Notes: generated from the sequence alone by a model not told the origin. A DNA stretch of 64,000 nucleotides from Muribaculaceae bacterium Isolate-036 (Harlan) (GCA_003833075.1 RIAY01000001.1:372001-436000), one strand, 5' to 3'; counted from the stretch's first letter, positions 25,159 through 34,604 are shown. Numbers and translations are program-made.

Positions 25159-27294
25159 ATGGCAACATTAGAGAAAATCAGAAGCAAATCAGTGTTTCTC
25201 ATCGTAGTGATCGGAGTGGCTCTTCTCGCCTTCATCATCGGTGACGCACTGACCAACAGTCAGAACATTTTCGGGGAGCGCACGACAATCGCAAAAGTCG
25301 GAAGCACCAAAATTGACTTCCATGACTATCAGCGCAAACGCGAAGAACTCAACAACCAGCTTGAGGAAGCACGCCGTCAGAATCCGGCTCAGTTTGCAAA
25401 TTTCGACACACAGGTTCTTGCCCAGATGGCACTTGACCAGCTCATGCAGGAGGATATCGTGATATCCGCCGCCGACAAGGCAGGTATACGCACCACCGGC
25501 AATCTTCTGCGTTATTACATGATAGAGAACCCGCAGAACCAGAGAGTGATGGATATAGTGCGCCAGCTTAATGCCTCCGGACTGAGTGTTCAGACTCCGC
25601 AGCAGGCATATGAGGTTATCTTCAATCCTAAACGTAACGGTATGACCGACGCTCAGATGGAGCCGTTCCAGCGTCTTTGGCTCAATGCTGAAAAAGAGAT
25701 GCAGGAAACAATAAAAGGGAGCGTATATCAGAGAGTCCTTGCCGGAACAGTAAAGGCAAACGACCTTGACAAGAAAGCTCTTTATAACGACTATATAACC
25801 ACTACGGCTGTTGATGTGGCTTATCTTCCTTACGGTTCGCTCGATGCCAAAGAATATCCTGTAAGCTCCGACGAGCTCAAGAAGGCATATTCCGAGAAGA
25901 AAGGTCTTTTCAGAGTTGACGAAGAGACAAAAGACGTAAGCTTTATCAGCGTAAGCATCTCTGCTTCATCGGCAGACCGCGCGGCAGCGCGTCAGCTTGC
26001 CCAGAATACAATCAAGGAACTTCGCGACAGCGCGGGTCAGCTCAGCAAAGCCACCAAGAAAGAGGGCGTGAGCATGAGCCATCACGCAGTGCGTGCCGCA
26101 GATCTCCCTTCAGGAGCTGTCAAGGAGTTCGTGATGAATGCACCCAAAGACAGTGTGAAACTTATTTCCGAGACCGTTCAGGGTTTCACGGTTGTACGTG
26201 TAGGCAAACGCACAGAGGCTGTAGACTCCATTCAGGTCAATCTCGTAAGCGCGGCTACCGAGGCTCTCGGAAACAAAGTGCTCACGGCTCTGAATTCCGG
26301 ACTTCCGGCTGACTCTATCTCAGTCCGTTTCTCTACGGACAGTGTGGCTCCTCAGCTCAACCAGTGGATACCTCTTTATACAGCGCAGGGTCCAACCAAC
26401 GCGATTGCCGACGAAATGCTTGACAGTCTCCGTAGCGCAGGTGGCAGATATGTTACACTTCAGGGCGGTCCTCAGGGTATGCTTATCGGTAAAATCGTTG
26501 AGCAGAAATCACCCAAGACAATTTATGAATATGATCTTGCGGAGTTTGTTCTCGGTCCGAGTGTGAAGACAGTCGGTGACGAGCGTGCGAAACTTGAGAA
26601 ATTCCTCCTTGAAAACAAGACTGCCGCCGATTTTGTGAAGAATGCCGAGAAAGCCGGATATACGATCCAGAACTTCAGCTTCACACAGTCCACACCCGCA
26701 GTGCCCCGCATGATGGGAATGAACTCGTATTATCCCGACAGCCGTCAGGTTGTGCGCTGGGTGATGATTGATGGTGAGGATGGCGAAGTAAGCCACATCT
26801 ACGAATCCAAGAATGCCATCACCCCCGCATTGTATGCAGTGGCGGTCGAAAGAAGTTATGATGACTTTGTTCCCGTTTCCAATCCTGATGTGAACGCGAT
26901 GCTTACCCGTGAGGTGCGCGCATCGAAAGCCGGCGACAAGCTTGTGGGTAAATTCAGCAAGAAGACCCAGAGTCTTCAGAGCGCGGCTCAGGCAATGGGC
27001 GTTGATCCTGTGAATGTGTCTACATTCCGTTTCGGACACAACGCAGGTGTAGCCGATCCTGCGGTTATGGGTCGCATCAACGGCTCGAAGGCAGACAAGA
27101 AAGTTGTCATCACCAAAGGCGAGGATGGTGTTTATGTATATCAGGTTACAGGCAAGGGTTCCGAAAAATTCCCGTTCAGCGACCAGATGTATGAACAGCA
27201 GTATTATCAGCTTGTGAATCCCAACCTTCTTGAGATGATCAAGGGTGACAATAAAGTCAAGAACAATATCTATAAGTTTGAAGCCGGTGATTGA
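25159..27294 (+). CDS. SurA/PpiD-like periplasmic peptidyl-prolyl isomerase chaperone
   Basis: The 711 residues begin with a short cytoplasmic part (MATLEKIRSKS) and one membrane anchor (VFLIVVIGVALLAFIIGDAL). A SurA N-terminal-like chaperone domain follows (KVGSTKIDFHDYQRKREELN...), then a long region with rotamase-like repeats. This is the PpiD layout: an inner-membrane-anchored folding factor that helps newly exported outer-membrane proteins. PpiD-type proteins in Bacteroidota are about this length. Catalytic activity of the isomerase part is uncertain. The gene stands alone between a strong promoter and a terminator. Confidence 0.85.
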   Translation: MATLEKIRSKSVFLIVVIGVALLAFIIGDALTNSQNIFGERTTIAKVGSTKIDFHDYQRKREELNNQLEEARRQNPAQFANFDTQVLAQMALDQLMQEDIVISAADKAGIRTTGNLLRYYMIENPQNQRVMDIVRQLNASGLSVQTPQQAYEVIFNPKRNGMTDAQMEPFQRLWLNAEKEMQETIKGSVYQRVLAGTVKANDLDKKALYNDYITTTAVDVAYLPYGSLDAKEYPVSSDELKKAYSEKKGLFRVDEETKDVSFISVSISASSADRAAARQLAQNTIKELRDSAGQLSKATKKEGVSMSHHAVRAADLPSGAVKEFVMNAPKDSVKLISETVQGFTVVRVGKRTEAVDSIQVNLVSAATEALGNKVLTALNSGLPADSISVRFSTDSVAPQLNQWIPLYTAQGPTNAIADEMLDSLRSAGGRYVTLQGGPQGMLIGKIVEQKSPKTIYEYDLAEFVLGPSVKTVGDERAKLEKFLLENKTAADFVKNAEKAGYTIQNFSFTQSTPAVPRMMGMNSYYPDSRQVVRWVMIDGEDGEVSHIYESKNAITPALYAVAVERSYDDFVPVSNPDVNAMLTREVRASKAGDKLVGKFSKKTQSLQSAAQAMGVDPVNVSTFRFGHNAGVADPAVMGRINGSKADKKVVITKGEDGVYVYQVTGKGSEKFPFSDQMYEQQYYQLVNPNLLEMIKGDNKVKNNIYKFEAGD

Positions 27295-27316
27295 TTCGGC
27301 TTTAGGACGATACACG

Positions 27317-27351
27317 AAAAAGCCTCCATTTCTACAATAGGAGGCTTTTTT
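27317..27351 (+). terminator. Terminator of the PpiD-like gene
   Basis: AAAAAGCCTCC (27317-27327) pairs with GGAGGCTTTTTT (27340-27351) across a 12-base loop, with a T run on the right. Confidence 0.9.
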
Positions 27352-27411
27352 AATTTACAAGCCGTTACGACAGCAGCGGCAATAAGAAGCTGTTAAAAAA
27401 TATGTTGAAAT

Positions 27412-28446
27412 ATGGAAAACAAGATAACGCTCATAGGAATGACTCTTGAAGAGTTGCAGGGTGTGGCGCAGCGCGGCAAAATGCCGAGGTTCGTCGGCAA
27501 GCAGCTCGCAGAGTGGATATATGACAAGAAAGTGGTTTCTTTCGACGAGATGGCAAATATCTCTAAAAAGAACAAGCAATGGCTTTCGGAGAATTACGAG
27601 ATAGGTCGTGAAGCTCCTTCTGCGGCTCACAAATCATCGGACGGCACTGTCAAGTATCTGTTCAAGGTTGGAAATGGGAACGCCATAGAGTCGGTGTATA
27701 TTCCCGACAAGGACCGCGCGACTCTATGTGTGTCGAGTCAGGTCGGATGCAAGATGAATTGTTATTTCTGTGCGACAGGTCGCATGGGATTCAAGGCAAA
27801 TCTCACGGCTTCGCAGATAATTAACCAGGTTCTGAGCATTCCTCCGGCTCCCCAGAAAGGATACGAACCCATGACGCCGTTGACCAATATCGTCTTTATG
27901 GGAATGGGGGAGCCGCTCGACAACTTCAGTGAAGTGAAAAAGGTCATCGAGATTCTGACCGCGCCCTGGGGTCTTGCCTGGAGCCCGAAGCGCATTACGG
28001 TGTCTTCTGTCGGGAAACTTCCGCAGCTCAGGGAATTGCTTGAAGAAACGCAGGTGCATGTCGCGATCAGCGTTCACACCGCCGATGCCTACCAGCGCGA
28101 GTCGATGATGCCCGCGCAAAAGGCATTCCCTATCGCAACGGTTATGAAACTGCTTTCCGGTTATGATTTCAGCCATCAGCGTCGTCTTTCGCTTGAATAT
28201 ATAATGTGGCGCAATGTTAACGATGACATCGCCCATGCGGAAATGCTTGTTAGACTTATCGGTCAGGCTGACTGCCGTGTGAATCTGATTCGTTTTCATG
28301 CCATCCCCGGAGTTGATCTGGTGCCTTGCAGTGAAGACCGGATGCTGATGTTCCGGAGCTATCTCAATTCCAAGGGAATCACCGCAACAATACGCGCATC
28401 GCGCGGGGAGGATATCGCGGCGGCATGCGGCATGCTTGCCAAATAG
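27412..28446 (+). CDS. rlmN: Dual-specificity 23S rRNA A2503 / tRNA A37 methyltransferase
   Basis: The 344 residues carry the radical SAM motif CKMNCYFC at about residues 117-124. The N-terminal accessory domain, FMGMGEPLDN, SVGKLP, and a cysteine-containing C-terminal end (RGEDIAAACGML) fit RlmN, which methylates C2 of adenosine using a cysteine intermediate. It affects ribosome accuracy and antibiotic response. The gene lies 117 bp after the PpiD-like stop, beyond that gene's terminator. Confidence 0.96.
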   Translation: MENKITLIGMTLEELQGVAQRGKMPRFVGKQLAEWIYDKKVVSFDEMANISKKNKQWLSENYEIGREAPSAAHKSSDGTVKYLFKVGNGNAIESVYIPDKDRATLCVSSQVGCKMNCYFCATGRMGFKANLTASQIINQVLSIPPAPQKGYEPMTPLTNIVFMGMGEPLDNFSEVKKVIEILTAPWGLAWSPKRITVSSVGKLPQLRELLEETQVHVAISVHTADAYQRESMMPAQKAFPIATVMKLLSGYDFSHQRRLSLEYIMWRNVNDDIAHAEMLVRLIGQADCRVNLIRFHAIPGVDLVPCSEDRMLMFRSYLNSKGITATIRASRGEDIAAACGMLAK

Positions 28447-28512
28447 CCTGACAGAGATCTGGCAACCATAGATTTCAAAGCGTATGGAAGTCAAAACGAA
28501 TTGCAAACGTCT

Positions 28513-28548
28513 GAGATTTCAGAATCTCGTATAATTTTTGTAATTTTG
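28513..28548 (+). promoter_or_regulatory. Inverted repeat and promoter before pdxA
   Basis: GAGATT-TCAG-AATCTC (28513-28528) is a small palindrome. TAATTTTG at 28541-28548 fits a -7 element, placing the transcript start shortly before the pdxA ATG. The palindrome with the following ATAATTTTTG could also act as a weak rlmN terminator. Confidence 0.45.
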
Positions 28549-28566
28549 GAGGTTAATTGAAAAAAT

Positions 28567-29661
28567 ATGGGAAAACCAATAAGAGTGGGTATTACCCACG
28601 GCGATATAAACGGCATAGGATATGAGGTCGCGCTCAAGGCTATCTCGGACGAGAGAGTTCCCGAACTTTTCACTCCTGTGTTCTTCGGAAGTCCTCAGAT
28701 TGTGGAGAAAGCCCGCAGGGAGTTCAAGCTCGAACTGCTTCCGATACATATTGTAAAGAATAAGGGTGATATTCGCGATGGGAAACTGAATATTGTCGAG
28801 ATCGGTGTCACACACAACGATGTGGAGCCGGGAGTCCCTACCGAAATGTCCGGTATGGCGGCAGTCAAGGCGCTTGAGCTTGCCACGGCAGCCCTTGAAG
28901 ACGGGGATATCCAGGTGCTTGTGACTGCTCCGATTTCAAAGAAAGCGGTTCAGAGCGAGGAATTCCGTTTTCCCGGGCATACCGAATATCTTCAGCAGCG
29001 TCTCGGCAACGGCGCGCACGCACTGATGATTCTTTTCAATGACTATCTGAAAGTGGCGCTTGTCACCACGCATCTCCCGCTTTCCAAAGTGCCCGAGACC
29101 ATTACCCGCAAAAGGGTGCTTGATCAGATCCACAGCTTCGTGCGGGTGCTTAAAAGTGATTTCACATGCGAACGCCCCAAAATAGCAGTGCTCTCCCTTA
29201 ATCCGCATTGCGGCGACGAGGGTCTTCTCGGCAATGAAGAGAAAGATGAGATCATTCCGGCGCTCGAGGATGCCAAGAAGGAGGGTATTCTTGTGTTCGG
29301 TCCGTATTCTTCGGACGGCTTTTTCGCTTCTGCCGCATATCGTAACTTCGACGGAGTGCTTGCGATGTATCATGACCAGGGGCTTGCTCCTTTCAAGGCA
29401 ATAGCGGGGGATACGGGTGTGAATTTCACCGGAGGTCTGCCGTACGTGCGCACATCGCCTGACCATGGCACCGCCTATGATCTCGCATGGAAAGACAAAG
29501 CCGACCCGACCTCGATGCGGCAGGCGATCTACAAAGCCATAGACCTTTATCGCAACCGCACCGCGCATCAGACCGCCTCGGCAAATCCATTGCGTAAGGT
29601 CCGCACAGAGAAAGGAGCCGACAAAACGATAGACCTTACTAAAGAAGAAATAACAGAATGA
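28567..29661 (+). CDS. pdxA: 4-hydroxythreonine-4-phosphate dehydrogenase
   Basis: This 364-residue PdxA makes the vitamin B6 precursor 3-amino-2-oxopropyl phosphate by oxidising 4-phosphohydroxy-L-threonine. Seen motifs are GITHGDINGIGYEV at the N-terminus, VTAPISKKA, FPGHTEYL with a metal-binding histidine, LNPHCGDEG, and AMYHDQGLAPFKA with the later metal ligands. Its last codons overlap the start of the nucleotidyltransferase gene by four bases (ATGA), so the two are translated together even though their pathways differ. Confidence 0.95.
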   Translation: MGKPIRVGITHGDINGIGYEVALKAISDERVPELFTPVFFGSPQIVEKARREFKLELLPIHIVKNKGDIRDGKLNIVEIGVTHNDVEPGVPTEMSGMAAVKALELATAALEDGDIQVLVTAPISKKAVQSEEFRFPGHTEYLQQRLGNGAHALMILFNDYLKVALVTTHLPLSKVPETITRKRVLDQIHSFVRVLKSDFTCERPKIAVLSLNPHCGDEGLLGNEEKDEIIPALEDAKKEGILVFGPYSSDGFFASAAYRNFDGVLAMYHDQGLAPFKAIAGDTGVNFTGGLPYVRTSPDHGTAYDLAWKDKADPTSMRQAIYKAIDLYRNRTAHQTASANPLRKVRTEKGADKTIDLTKEEITE

Positions 29662-30389
29662 ATTTTGGAATCATAGCCGCCGGGGAAGGATCGAGGCTTG
29701 TGCAGGAGGGTGTGGCTTTCCCCAAGCCCCTTGTCCCTCTCAACGGAGAACCGATGATCGGCAGGCTTATAAGGATATTTCAGGAGAACGGAGCGGAACG
29801 GATATGTGTGATAGTAAACGAGCACATGTCGGAAGTCCGGCAATTTGTGGAGAGACTCCAGCGGGAATTGCCGGTGCATATAGAGCTTGTGGTCAAGACG
29901 ACACCCTCGTCAATGCACAGCTTCTATGAGATCGGCAGACTGCTCAAAGGGCATGGCCGTTTCATCGTGACCACAGTGGACACGATTTTCAGAGAACCTG
30001 ATTTTGCAGGATACGTGCGTGCTTACGAATCGGCAAGCGCGGAAACCGAGGGTATGATGGCGGTGACATCGTTTGTGGACGATGAGAAACCCCTGTATGT
30101 CGAGACTGACAAGGAAATGAATATCACCGCGTTTCTGGATGCTCCTGCGGATGGCAGGTCAGACGATGAATCAGAGTTTGTTTCCGGAGGCATATACGGA
30201 CTTGGAGACAAAGCGGTCGAGGTGCTCGACGGCTGTCTGGCAAACGGAACGAGCCGCATGCGTAATTATCAGCGCGCACTTGTCGAGTCCGGTCTGGCAC
30301 TCAAGGCATACGACATGGGTAAGATTATTGATGTGGATCATGCCGGAGACATAGAGAAAGCCGAGCGGTTCATAACAACCAATTCCTAA
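29658..30389 (+). CDS. Nucleotidyltransferase family protein (inositol-lipid cluster)
   Basis: The 243 residues are a sugar- or alcohol-phosphate nucleotidyltransferase: IIAAGEGSRL (the nucleotide-binding GxGxRL loop), FPKPLVPLNGEPMI, and a TTVDTIF segment in the place of the metal-binding aspartate. It would join a phosphorylated polyol or sugar to CMP, GMP or UMP. It starts a run of genes leading to a CDP-alcohol phosphotransferase and myo-inositol-phosphate synthase, so it may activate a head group or lipid precursor. That substrate link is inference. Confidence 0.8.
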   Translation: MNFGIIAAGEGSRLVQEGVAFPKPLVPLNGEPMIGRLIRIFQENGAERICVIVNEHMSEVRQFVERLQRELPVHIELVVKTTPSSMHSFYEIGRLLKGHGRFIVTTVDTIFREPDFAGYVRAYESASAETEGMMAVTSFVDDEKPLYVETDKEMNITAFLDAPADGRSDDESEFVSGGIYGLGDKAVEVLDGCLANGTSRMRNYQRALVESGLALKAYDMGKIIDVDHAGDIEKAERFITTNS

Positions 30390-30405
30390 TTCCTCACTAA
30401 AAAAC

Positions 30406-31275
30406 ATGGCAGATATTAAAATTGCGGGGGTGATGCGCGCCGGCGCGTATTCACCGAACCATATAGGGAATGACGCGGCTATATTCAATGCCGTCGCTGA
30501 CCAGTTGCGTAAGCGCGGCTGCGAGGTAAGGATTTATAATGAAGAGCAGTTTCAGAACGGTAACGTTACCGAGGACATCATACTCAACATGTGTCGGGAA
30601 AAAGCTTCTATAGAAAAACTGATGCATCTTGAAGACGAGGGACATCTTGTAATCAATTCCGGCTATGGAATTGAAAACTGCACCCGTGAAAAGATGACAA
30701 GGCTTCTTCTTGGCAACGGCATACCTTATCCGGAAAGTCTTATAGTGAATACAAACGAGGATGTCCGTGCCGAACTTGAGGAAAACGGCTATGGGAAAGT
30801 CTGGATAAAGCGTGGCGACTTTCATGCCATGCATAAGGAAGACGTGAGCTATTGCCGCCATTCCCAGGAGGCGCAGGAGGTTCTTCATGAATACTTCTAC
30901 AGAGGTATCCGTCGCGCTGTGATAAACAAGCATCTCGAAGGAGACCTTATCAAATTCTACGGAGTGCAGGGTCAGCCCTGGTTTTTCTGGTTCTATCCAT
31001 TCGATGAAGGACACAGCAAATACGGACACGAGGCAATCAACGGTAAGTCACGCGGTCTTCATTTTGACGAGGATTATCTTAAATCCATATGTCAGAAGGC
31101 ATCTGAAATAATGGATGTGAAGGTATATGGCGGAGATTGCATAGTTGATCCCGACGGGTCGATACGCATAATAGATTTCAACGACTGGCCGAGTTTCGCG
31201 CCATGTCGTGCCGAGGCGGCACCGCATATTGCGAAATGTGTGTTGCAGGCAATAAAGGAAAGGCGCCGCAGATAA
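30406..31275 (+). CDS. ATP-grasp-like protein (inositol-lipid cluster)
   Basis: The 289 residues have an N-terminal Rossmann-like part (IYNEEQFQNGN), a central KVWIKRGDFHAMHKEDV segment and a C-terminal VYGGDCIVDPDGSIRIIDFNDWPSF. The aspartate and asparagine in IDFNDWPS match the metal-binding end of ATP-grasp ligases. It would form an amide or similar bond using ATP, but no substrate can be read from sequence. Spacing of 16 and 42 bp to its neighbours suggests the same operon. I know no confirmed function for this gene in the cluster. Confidence 0.7.
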   Translation: MADIKIAGVMRAGAYSPNHIGNDAAIFNAVADQLRKRGCEVRIYNEEQFQNGNVTEDIILNMCREKASIEKLMHLEDEGHLVINSGYGIENCTREKMTRLLLGNGIPYPESLIVNTNEDVRAELEENGYGKVWIKRGDFHAMHKEDVSYCRHSQEAQEVLHEYFYRGIRRAVINKHLEGDLIKFYGVQGQPWFFWFYPFDEGHSKYGHEAINGKSRGLHFDEDYLKSICQKASEIMDVKVYGGDCIVDPDGSIRIIDFNDWPSFAPCRAEAAPHIAKCVLQAIKERRRR

Positions 31276-31317
31276 TTTCAGGACTGATATTTTAAGGTAG
31301 AAATTGCAATTATAGTC

Positions 31318-32277
31318 ATGAGCGATAAAAAAGAAAAAAAGTCAGGTTTCAAGGATTCTTTGAAATCGATGGATACAGAGGAGACATTTGACCTCATATT
31401 CTATCGTCCCATAGGATATATGTGGGCATTGCTTGCAAAAAAACTCGGAGTGACCCCCAATGCCATAACCATCGCTTCCATATTTTTAGGTGTGGGAGCA
31501 GGCGTGTGTTTCTTTTTCAACGAGAATTCAAGTCCCTGGATAAACTATTTCTGGTGGAATATAATAGGCGTGTTTTTGCTTGTCTGGGCTGATTCTTTCG
31601 ACAGTGCCGACGGTCAGCTTGCCCGCATGACCAGGCAATATTCGCGAATCGGCAGGATACTCGACGGACTGAGCGGCGACTTCTGGTTTGCCGCCATATA
31701 CATAGCCATCTGCTTCAGGGAAAACATGACAAGTGAGTTTTTTATGGCGCATCAATGGGTAATCTGGGTGATTGCTGTGGTTACGGGAGTCTGTCATGCC
31801 GTGCAGGCGGCTATGGGTGACTATTACCGCCAGTTCCATCTCTATTTTCTCAAGGGGGAGGACGGCAGTGAGCTTGAGCGTGCCGAGTTCCTGTGGGAGA
31901 AGTTCCATTCGTTGAGCTGGAAATATAATTTCTGGCAGAAACTGACACTCGCGTTTTACACAAATTATACTGTGGGTCAGGAAAAGCGCACCCCCGGCAT
32001 GCAGAAACTTCGTGCCGCACTGCGCGAAAAATATGGAAACAGTGTGCCTCAGTCGTTCCGTGACGCATTCAGGGCAAAGAGCAAGCCATTGATGAAATAT
32101 ACCAACATATTGTCGTTCAATACCCGTACCTTCGCCTTGTTCGCCGCAATACTCATATTCCGCATGCCGTGGCTTTACTTCGCTTTCGAACTCACGGTGC
32201 TGAATGGCGTTCTGATATATATGATGTGGCGTCATGAACGCATATGCAAGTCATTCCACACACAGTTAAACAAATAG
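31318..32277 (+). CDS. CDP-alcohol phosphotransferase, probable phosphatidylinositol-phosphate synthase
   Basis: The 319 residues have several membrane helices and the CDP-alcohol phosphotransferase signature: D95-x2-DG-x2-AR-x8-G-x3-D116, followed by D121. In the textbook signature the last two aspartates are three residues apart; here four (GLSG) separate them. With myo-inositol-phosphate synthase two genes on and a phosphatase next to it, it most likely joins CDP-diacylglycerol to inositol phosphate, as described for gut Bacteroides. The ~40-residue charged N-terminus is cytoplasmic. Direct proof of substrate is lacking. Confidence 0.8.
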   Translation: MSDKKEKKSGFKDSLKSMDTEETFDLIFYRPIGYMWALLAKKLGVTPNAITIASIFLGVGAGVCFFFNENSSPWINYFWWNIIGVFLLVWADSFDSADGQLARMTRQYSRIGRILDGLSGDFWFAAIYIAICFRENMTSEFFMAHQWVIWVIAVVTGVCHAVQAAMGDYYRQFHLYFLKGEDGSELERAEFLWEKFHSLSWKYNFWQKLTLAFYTNYTVGQEKRTPGMQKLRAALREKYGNSVPQSFRDAFRAKSKPLMKYTNILSFNTRTFALFAAILIFRMPWLYFAFELTVLNGVLIYMMWRHERICKSFHTQLNK

Positions 32278-32282
32278 GTAAT

Positions 32283-32993
32283 ATGGAAATAAAAGGTATA
32301 ATTTTCGATTACGGCGGCACGCTTGACACCGGCGGCGACCATTGGAGCGAAGTCATATGGTGTGCCTACGGAAAGGCGGGAGTTGCCGTGAATAAGGCAG
32401 AGTTTCGCGAAGCATACGTGTATGCCGAGAGGGAACTTGCCCGGACAAGGCATATTCTGCCGGAACATGACTTCGGAGATCTTCTTCTTATCAAGATGCG
32501 TCTTGAGCTGCAGTGGCTTTCCGGACAGGGTCTTTTCCCCCCGGCGCAGGTTGAGGCGAAAGCCGGTGAAATCGCTGGCATCTGTTACCATTCGGCAAGA
32601 ACAAAAGTGGAAGAGGCAGTGCCGGTGCTTAAGGAATTGAGTGAAAAATATCCCCTTGTGCTCGTTTCCAATTTCTATGGAAATGTAGAGACCGTGCTTA
32701 AGGATTTCGGCATCGACACATATTTCAAAGAGATCATAGAGAGTGCAGTGGTAGGTGTGAGGAAACCGGATCCGAAGATTTTCAGTCTCGGCGTGGAGGC
32801 TCTCGGTTGCCTGCCGCAGGAAACGGTCGTGGTCGGCGATAGCTTCCGTAAGGATATAGAACCTGCGGAAAAAGTAGGATGTGCGGCAGTATGGATCAAA
32901 GGCAAAGGTTGGACGGAAGAAGAGGATATGCAGACATATCCAAACACAATTTCCGACATCAGACAGCTTCCGGAAATGTTGGAAAAACTCTAA
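32283..32993 (+). CDS. HAD-family phosphatase, probable phosphatidylinositol-phosphate phosphatase
   Basis: The start is the ATG at 32283, just after the transferase stop, giving MEIKGIIFDYGGTLD. HAD motif I is thus DYGGT: the nucleophile aspartate is present, but the usual second aspartate is glycine, as in some HAD branches. Motif II is VLVSNFYG, motif III includes RKPDPKIF, and motif IV is VVVGDSFRKDIEPA. The place between the synthase and myo-inositol-phosphate synthase suggests removal of the phosphate from phosphatidylinositol phosphate. A substrate such as another small phosphate is also possible. Confidence 0.78.
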   Translation: MEIKGIIFDYGGTLDTGGDHWSEVIWCAYGKAGVAVNKAEFREAYVYAERELARTRHILPEHDFGDLLLIKMRLELQWLSGQGLFPPAQVEAKAGEIAGICYHSARTKVEEAVPVLKELSEKYPLVLVSNFYGNVETVLKDFGIDTYFKEIIESAVVGVRKPDPKIFSLGVEALGCLPQETVVVGDSFRKDIEPAEKVGCAAVWIKGKGWTEEEDMQTYPNTISDIRQLPEMLEKL

Positions 32994-33078
32994 AATCGGG
33001 CTAATTATCCATCAAAGCCCAATTAACAAATTTTAACTGAATTTATCTGATAAATTATAATTTTAATAAATATTGGCT

Positions 33079-33128
33079 AATAAGGAAGTCTCTTAAGAAT
33101 GTTTAAGATTAGACCTCCTTATTTTTTT
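33079..33128 (+). terminator. Terminator after the HAD gene
   Basis: AATAAGGAAGTCT (33079-33091) pairs with AGACCTCCTTATT (33111-33123) with one mismatch, the inner CTTAA/TTAAG extends the stem, and T's follow. It separates myo-inositol-phosphate synthase from the upstream genes, so that gene probably has its own promoter in 33129-33275. A TAATTTTAC -7-like element lies near 33162, and nothing else is seen there. Confidence 0.8.
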
Positions 33129-33275
33129 CTTAAAATTGTTTGCAGTCTGCTAAAGTAGTCATAATTTTACCGCCGGAAATCAAGAAAGGGTTTTCGAGGT
33201 TTCCCAAAGGTTGCCGGAAGAGCGACCGTTAGAAAATTAACATAAACCAATAAAAAAAACACACATAAACTGATT

Positions 33276-34604
33276 ATGGCAACAAAAAAAGCAGAAGCGC
33301 CCAAAGGTAAACTTGGCGTAATGGTGGTAGGTCTCGGTGCCGTTACATCGACATTCATGACCGGTGTATTCATGACTCGCAAGGGGTTGGCAAAACCTAT
33401 CGGTTCCTGCACTCAATATGATAAGATTCGCATTGGCAAAGGCGAAGACAAGAAATATCTGCATTATAAGGATATCGTTCCGCTTGCAACGCTTGATGAC
33501 ATAGTGTTTGCCGCATGGGATGTATATCCTGCCAACGCATACGAGGCGGCTATCAACGCAGAGGTGCTGAAAGAGAAGGATATCAATCCGGTAAAAGACG
33601 AGCTTGAGGCAATCAAGCCATTGAAAGCCGCATTCGACCATAATTATGCGAAGCGTCTTGACGGAGACAATGTGAAGGATTGCAAAGATCGCTGGGATAT
33701 GACCGAGCAGATCCGCGAGGATATCCGCAATTTCAAGAAAGAGACCGGCGTAGAGCGCGTGGTTGTGCTTTGGGCTGCATCTACTGAGGTGTATGTTCCG
33801 GTAGATGAAAAGATTCACGGAACTTTGGAGGCGCTTGAAGCTGCAATGAAGGCTGACGACAAAGAGCATATCGCTCCGTCGATGTGTTATGCGTATGCGG
33901 CGCTGACAGAAGGTTGTCCGTTCATCATGGGCGCACCCAATACGACAGTTGACATTCCCGCAATGTGGGAACTTGCGGAAAAGACCAAAATGCCTATAGC
34001 AGGCAAGGACTTCAAGACAGGTCAGACACTGGTGAAATCCGGTTTCGCTCCTATCATCGGCGACCGTTGCCTTGGTCTGAACGGCTGGTTCTCTACAAAC
34101 ATTCTCGGCAACCGCGACGGTCTTGTGCTTGACGAGCCTGCAAACTTCCGCACAAAAGAGGTTTCCAAACTCTCTACCCTTGAGACGATTCTCGTTCCGG
34201 AGAATCAACCGGATCTTTATGGTCATGGCAATGACGAGGGTACCCAGTATTACCACAAGGTGCGTATCAACTATTATCCACCGCGCAACGACAACAAGGA
34301 AGGCTGGGATAATATCGATATTTTCGGCTGGATGGGCTATCCGATGCAGATCAAGATCAACTTCCTTTGCCGCGATTCAATTCTGGCTGCTCCGCTCTGT
34401 CTTGACCTTGTGCTTCTCAGCGACCTTGCGGCACGCGCAGGCCGTTACGGCACGCAGCGTTTCCTCAGCTTCTTCCTCAAGAGTCCGATGCACGACTATA
34501 CCAAGGGAGAGATGCCTGTAAACAACCTTTATCAGCAGCATACCATGCTTCGCAACGCAATCCGCGAGATGGGCGGTTATGAGGCTGACGAAGAAATGGA
34601 TTGA
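33276..34604 (+). CDS. ino1: myo-Inositol-1-phosphate synthase
   Basis: The 442 residues match Ino1-type synthases: VVGLGAVTSTFMTGVF (NAD-binding glycine loop), VVVLWAASTEVYVPVD, PFIMGAPNTTVDIPAM, GKDFKTGQTLVKS with the catalytic lysines, and GWFSTNILGNRDG. The enzyme turns glucose 6-phosphate into myo-inositol phosphate. Bacteria rarely carry it outside actinobacteria and inositol-lipid-making Bacteroidota, which supports the neighbouring genes being a lipid pathway. It lies 282 bp from the HAD gene, behind a terminator. Confidence 0.95.
   Translation: MATKKAEAPKGKLGVMVVGLGAVTSTFMTGVFMTRKGLAKPIGSCTQYDKIRIGKGEDKKYLHYKDIVPLATLDDIVFAAWDVYPANAYEAAINAEVLKEKDINPVKDELEAIKPLKAAFDHNYAKRLDGDNVKDCKDRWDMTEQIREDIRNFKKETGVERVVVLWAASTEVYVPVDEKIHGTLEALEAAMKADDKEHIAPSMCYAYAALTEGCPFIMGAPNTTVDIPAMWELAEKTKMPIAGKDFKTGQTLVKSGFAPIIGDRCLGLNGWFSTNILGNRDGLVLDEPANFRTKEVSKLSTLETILVPENQPDLYGHGNDEGTQYYHKVRINYYPPRNDNKEGWDNIDIFGWMGYPMQIKINFLCRDSILAAPLCLDLVLLSDLAARAGRYGTQRFLSFFLKSPMHDYTKGEMPVNNLYQQHTMLRNAIREMGGYEADEEMD

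Noticed and set aside
27375-27400. AAGAAGCTGTT-type short sequence recurring near 14141, 27382 and 58733 as a mobile element end
   Set aside because: The matches are short and no transposase or target duplication accompanies them.
30023-30488. Minus-strand ORFs inside the nucleotidyltransferase gene
   Set aside because: They are shadows of a well-supported gene and have no independent start signals.
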